The position numbers and the translations under genes were made by a program. Source: Lachnospiraceae bacterium (lineage in GTDB: Bacteria > Bacillota > Clostridia > Lachnospirales > Lachnospiraceae). From it: a DNA stretch of 33,455 nucleotides. The notes under the pieces were generated by a model. That model ran no database searches. It was given only the letters and a program-made list of their open reading frames with translations, and was not told the origin of the DNA. The stretch is taken from contig SVFC01000022.1 of assembly GCA_015057035.1 (NCBI GenBank), forward strand, positions 1 through 33,455. The letters are read 5' to 3'. Shown here piece by piece: positions 30,948-33,455 of the stretch; within the stretch, counting starts at the first letter, position 1; every line of letters starts with the position of its first letter.

Positions 30948-31211
30948 GTGAGAGTTTGGGTAAAAGTCTTTGATGACACACATATGATTCAGTCAGAAAC
31001 AATTGAAGATTACAGTGATGAAACCAGAACTCACAAGATTTTTAAAGCCTTAGAGGAGGCTTGTGTCCGTTTGGATTTGGGAAAGCCAATTTGGCTGGAT
31101 GCCAATATTGCAGAGTTTCAGAGATTGGCAAAAACCCGTTTTACACAGGATAATTTTGTGGAAGAGATTGAGTTTGATTATCTGGAACTTCATGTTATTG
31201 AGGAAGACTAA
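30948..31211 (+). CDS. Small conserved protein, unknown
   Basis: 87 residues, GTG start with GGAGG about 9 bases upstream. No signal or membrane segment. It begins with a beta-strand stretch (MRVWVKVFDDTHMIQSETIED), carries a helix (HKIFKALEEACVRLDLGKPIWL) and ends acidic (EIEFDYLELHVIEED). I think it is a conserved Clostridia hypothetical but cannot assign a function. It lies between trmH and the alarmone synthetase gene, likely cotranscribed with trmH. Confidence 0.75.
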   Translation: MRVWVKVFDDTHMIQSETIEDYSDETRTHKIFKALEEACVRLDLGKPIWLDANIAEFQRLAKTRFTQDNFVEEIEFDYLELHVIEED

Positions 31212-31258
31212 AATTTTGGTAAAATATGTGTAAAAAGCACAAATTTGCCATAGGTATA

Positions 31259-31267
31259 TGATATAAT
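31259..31267 (+). promoter_or_regulatory. Extended -10 promoter of the alarmone synthetase operon
   Basis: TGA-TATAAT (31259-31267): perfect -10 with a TG extension, no good -35 box, 28 bases before the start codon. Confidence 0.55.
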
Positions 31268-31295
31268 TAAGAAAAATGAACCTGGGGAGGTTTAC

Positions 31296-31943
31296 ATGGG
31301 CAATTTAATGTTTGATGAGGATATCGATAGTTGGGAAACTCTGATGTTCCTCTATAATTCAGCACTGAAGGAAGTGCAGACAAAACTGGAGATTTTGAAC
31401 GATGAATTCGTTCATGTACATAAATATAATCCGATTGAATATATCAAATCGCGTATTAAGACACCAGAGAGTATCGTGAAGAAATTGAAACGTCACGGCT
31501 TAGAAACTAGTGTGGACAATATGATTAATCATATTAAGGACATTGCAGGAATTCGAATTGTATGTTCTTTTACATCGGATATTTACCGTATTGCGGAGAT
31601 GATAGGAAAGCAAAATGATTTGACGGTAATTTCGGTAAAGGACTATATCAAGAATCCAAAGGACAGTGGCTATAAGAGTTTTCATATGTTGGTATCAGTA
31701 CCGATCTTTTTATCTGACAGTGTAGTTGATACAAAAGTTGAAATCCAGATTCGTACCATTGCAATGGACTTCTGGGCAAGCTTGGAGCACAAGATTTATT
31801 ACAAATTCGAGGGACACGCACCGGCATATATCAGTCAGGATTTGAAGAACTGTGCAGATGCAGTATCAGAACTGGATGCTAAGATGCTTTCATTAAACGA
31901 AGCAATTATGCAGGCGAAAAAAGAGCAAGAGGAACAGGAATAA
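31296..31943 (+). CDS. relQ: Small alarmone synthetase, RelQ-like
   Basis: Makes (p)ppGpp from ATP and GTP or GDP; single synthetase domain, no hydrolase, TGS or ACT part, so it is a RelQ/YjbM-type SAS at 215 residues. Seen: YIKSRIKTPESIVKKL, DIAGIRIVCSF, the substrate loop DYIKNPKDSGYKSFHMLV, and VEIQIRTIAMDFWASLEHKI. The C-terminal helix (DLKNCADAVSELDAKM...) matches the tetramer-forming tail. GGGGAGG precedes the ATG. The ABC-F gene starts 1 base after its stop, so the two are one operon and link stringent response to ribosome rescue. Confidence 0.93.
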   Translation: MGNLMFDEDIDSWETLMFLYNSALKEVQTKLEILNDEFVHVHKYNPIEYIKSRIKTPESIVKKLKRHGLETSVDNMINHIKDIAGIRIVCSFTSDIYRIAEMIGKQNDLTVISVKDYIKNPKDSGYKSFHMLVSVPIFLSDSVVDTKVEIQIRTIAMDFWASLEHKIYYKFEGHAPAYISQDLKNCADAVSELDAKMLSLNEAIMQAKKEQEEQE

Positions 31944-31944
31944 T

Positions 31945-33318
31945 ATGAACATTATTAATGTGGAAAACATTACAAAGGTTTATACAGAAAGGGAGCTTTT
32001 TTCAAAAGCTTCCTTTTATGTGCAAGAAAGGGAAAAAATCGGTATCGTAGGAATTAATGGTACGGGGAAATCTACGTTGCTTAAGATTGTGGCAGGTTTG
32101 GAAGAGCCAGATGAGGGAAGTGTCATTCGTGCAAACCATGTGGTTATCAATTTTCTTCCACAGAATCCGGAATTTGATGCATCTGTTTCCGTATTGGATA
32201 GCGTTATGGACAAGATTATCACTACAGATATGGATGAAGCCCGTCGCTGGACATTGGAATCAGAAGCAAAATCTCTGATGTATAAATTGGGAATTGTGGA
32301 TTTAGAGCAGAAATGCGGAGAATTGTCCGGTGGGCAGAAGAAACGTCTTGCTCTTGTGGCAGCAGTATTAAAACCTTGCGATGTACTGATTATGGACGAG
32401 CCTACCAACCATTTGGATTATGACATGGTGGAGTGGTTAGAAGACTTCCTTCGCAATTGGCGTGGAGCACTTCTTATGGTAACTCACGATAGATATTTCT
32501 TGGACAGTGTGTGTAACCGCATTGTGGAAGTAGATAGAGGAAGTATTTATAGTTACGATGCCAACTATTCAGGGTTTTTAGCATTGAAAGCTGCAAGAGA
32601 AGAAAGCCTTCGTGCCAGTGAGAGAAAACGTCAGTCAATTCTTCGTAAGGAGATTGAATGGATGCAGCGCGGCGCAAGAGCCCGTTCTACTAAGCAAAAA
32701 GCCCACATTCAGCGTTATGAAGCCCTGCGTGATCAGGAAGGAATCAAGGAAGTAACAAAACTGGAAATGAGTTCTGCATCCAGCCGTCTTGGCAGAACCA
32801 CTATTGAGATTAATAATATTTCTAAATCCTATGGAGACCTGTGTCTTGTAAAAGATTTTACCTATGTGCTTCTAAAAGGGGATAGAATTGGCTTTGTGGG
32901 TAAGAATGGCTGTGGAAAAACTACATTGATGAAGATGATTGCGGGATTCTTAGAACCAGATGCGGGCATCATTGAAGTAGGACAGACGGTAAAAATCGGT
33001 TATTATTGCCAGGAGATTTGTCTGACAACTGATGCAAATGTGCAGACAAAAGAAGGTAAACTGTCAACTGCAGAAAAACTTGCAATGGAAACTGCATATA
33101 TGAATCCAAACCAGAGAGTTATTGATTATATCAAAGACACTGCGGAGTATGTCCGCACAGAAGATGGACTGGTGTCTGCGTCTGCTATGTTGGAACGCTT
33201 CCTGTTTCCACCAGAACAGCAATATAGCCCAATCGGAAAGTTATCCGGAGGAGAACGACGCCGCCTAAATCTGCTACGTGTTCTTATGGAAGCGCCAAAC
33301 ATTATGATTCTCGACGTA
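31945..33318 (+). pseudogene. ABC-F ATPase (Uup/YfmR-like), 3' end interrupted
   Basis: Two ABC domains on one chain without membrane parts. First: Walker A GINGTGKST, signature LSGGQKKRL, Walker B VLIMDEPTNHLD. Linker EIEWMQRGARARSTKQKAHIQRYEAL, typical of Uup/YfmR, which act on stalled ribosomes. Second: Walker A GKNGCGKTT, signature LSGGERRRLNLL and the start of Walker B IMILD. After that aspartate the expected EPTNDLD is replaced by VNCSAHLRCA and a stop (33346-33348), so the catalytic glutamate, D-loop and switch histidine of the second site and the C-terminus (about 150 residues) are lost. A foreign sequence starts at about 33316. The frame as written runs to 33348. Confidence 0.85.
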
Positions 33319-33455
33319 AACTGTAGTGCCCATTTGAGGTGTGCATAGAGTGTATCGTGTAATAAAATAGGTGTAAAAGGTACAGGATACACAAAAATAT
33401 CATTGTACTGTGTATAGTGTAGGAGAGGATGTAGTCAAAAGAGGTGACTACTTTT
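33316..33455 (+). mobile_element. Left end of an inserted element, runs off the window
   Basis: The break in the ABC-F Walker B motif lies between GAC and the expected GAA. From 33316 the sequence starts GTAAACTGTAGTGCC and is not ABC-like. Elements of the IS66 family begin with GTAA at their ends, which makes that family a reasonable guess. Internal structure: GTGTATC (33350-33356) with GATACAC (33386-33392), and a hairpin at 33431-33451. No transposase is inside the window, and target-site duplications cannot be checked because the other end is missing. Confidence 0.55.
33431..33455 (+). terminator. Hairpin with T-run near the element's end
   Basis: GTAGTCA (33431-33437) pairs with TGACTAC (33445-33451) around AAAGAGG, followed by TTTT at the window edge. 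It could stop transcription entering the element from the relQ-ABC-F operon. Confidence 0.5.

Noticed and set aside
1-33455. CRISPR array to go with the CARF nuclease
   Set aside because: I looked for regularly spaced repeats of about 25-37 bases and found none; the only tandem repeat is the 12-bp coding repeat in rpn.
33316-33455. Group II intron instead of an IS at the ABC-F break
   Set aside because: The junction starts GTAAA rather than the GTGYG expected at a group II 5' end, and no domain V-like hairpin is in view. The window ends too soon to be absolute.
1-33455. tRNA or rRNA genes
   Set aside because: No stretch with tRNA-like arms (GTTCRA loop and matched acceptor ends) or rRNA landmarks was recognised in the intergenic regions.

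Overview
The window reads as chromosome from a low-GC, Gram-positive gut-type Clostridium, most likely a Lachnospiraceae member. The grounds are family resemblance and style: strong AGGAGG ribosome sites, sigma-A promoters, a T-box upstream of ileS, clostridial NatAB, FucO, PFK and DnaE proteins, BspA-like leucine-rich surface proteins and an Rpn-family nuclease. No database search was possible, so the genus is not assigned.

Layout. 1-630: tail of an unknown gene, a strong hairpin and a small membrane protein. 630-2084 (minus): nicotinate phosphoribosyltransferase (NAD salvage), the only clear minus-strand gene. 2308-4263: NatAB-like ABC exporter. 4328-7829: perfect sigma-A promoter, isoleucine T-box (ATC specifier) and an isoleucyl-tRNA synthetase of the long, eukaryote-like type, followed 19 bp later by glycogen phosphorylase and a terminator. 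10411-10560: structured non-coding element. 10705-12462: AT-rich run of small unknown genes (membrane, PH-like, zinc-ribbon and a stand-alone EF-Tu domain 3 mimic) that looks like an accessory or orphan-immunity cluster. 12650-13719: Rpn nuclease gene with its own promoter, a possible 13-codon leader ORF and an in-frame internal start with a perfect ribosome site that could make a 61-residue C-terminal protein.

13721-19592 is the most unusual part: a promoter overlapped by a 9-bp-arm dyad drives a BlaR1/MecR1-type membrane metalloprotease (M56, HEREH) whose extracellular part carries BspA-like leucine-rich repeats instead of a penicillin-binding sensor. It is followed by two tandem LRR surface proteins with signal peptides and C-terminal anchors. 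I read this as a candidate LRR-based surface sensing and antirepressor system; no BlaI-type repressor gene lies in the window.

19649-20901: FucO-type lactaldehyde reductase with a near-consensus Rex redox operator and a terminator. 20906-23354: autoregulation-like inverted repeats, a small HTH protein, a BRO/DinD-like protein and a minimal cytoplasmic GH20 hexosaminidase, with overlapping reading frames. 23353-25447: a TraX-family membrane protein, then an orphan CARF-nuclease (DUF1887/Card1-like) with its own strong promoter but no CRISPR or cas genes nearby. 25519-31211: dnaE, pfkA, a TrmH-family rRNA methyltransferase and a small conserved protein. 31262-33455: small alarmone synthetase and a Uup/YfmR-type ABC-F ATPase whose second ATPase domain is cut in the Walker B motif by what looks like the left end of an inserted element running off the window.

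Open-frame choices were corrected where the ribosome site demanded it (nicotinate phosphoribosyltransferase, EF-Tu-like protein, HTH protein, pfkA).
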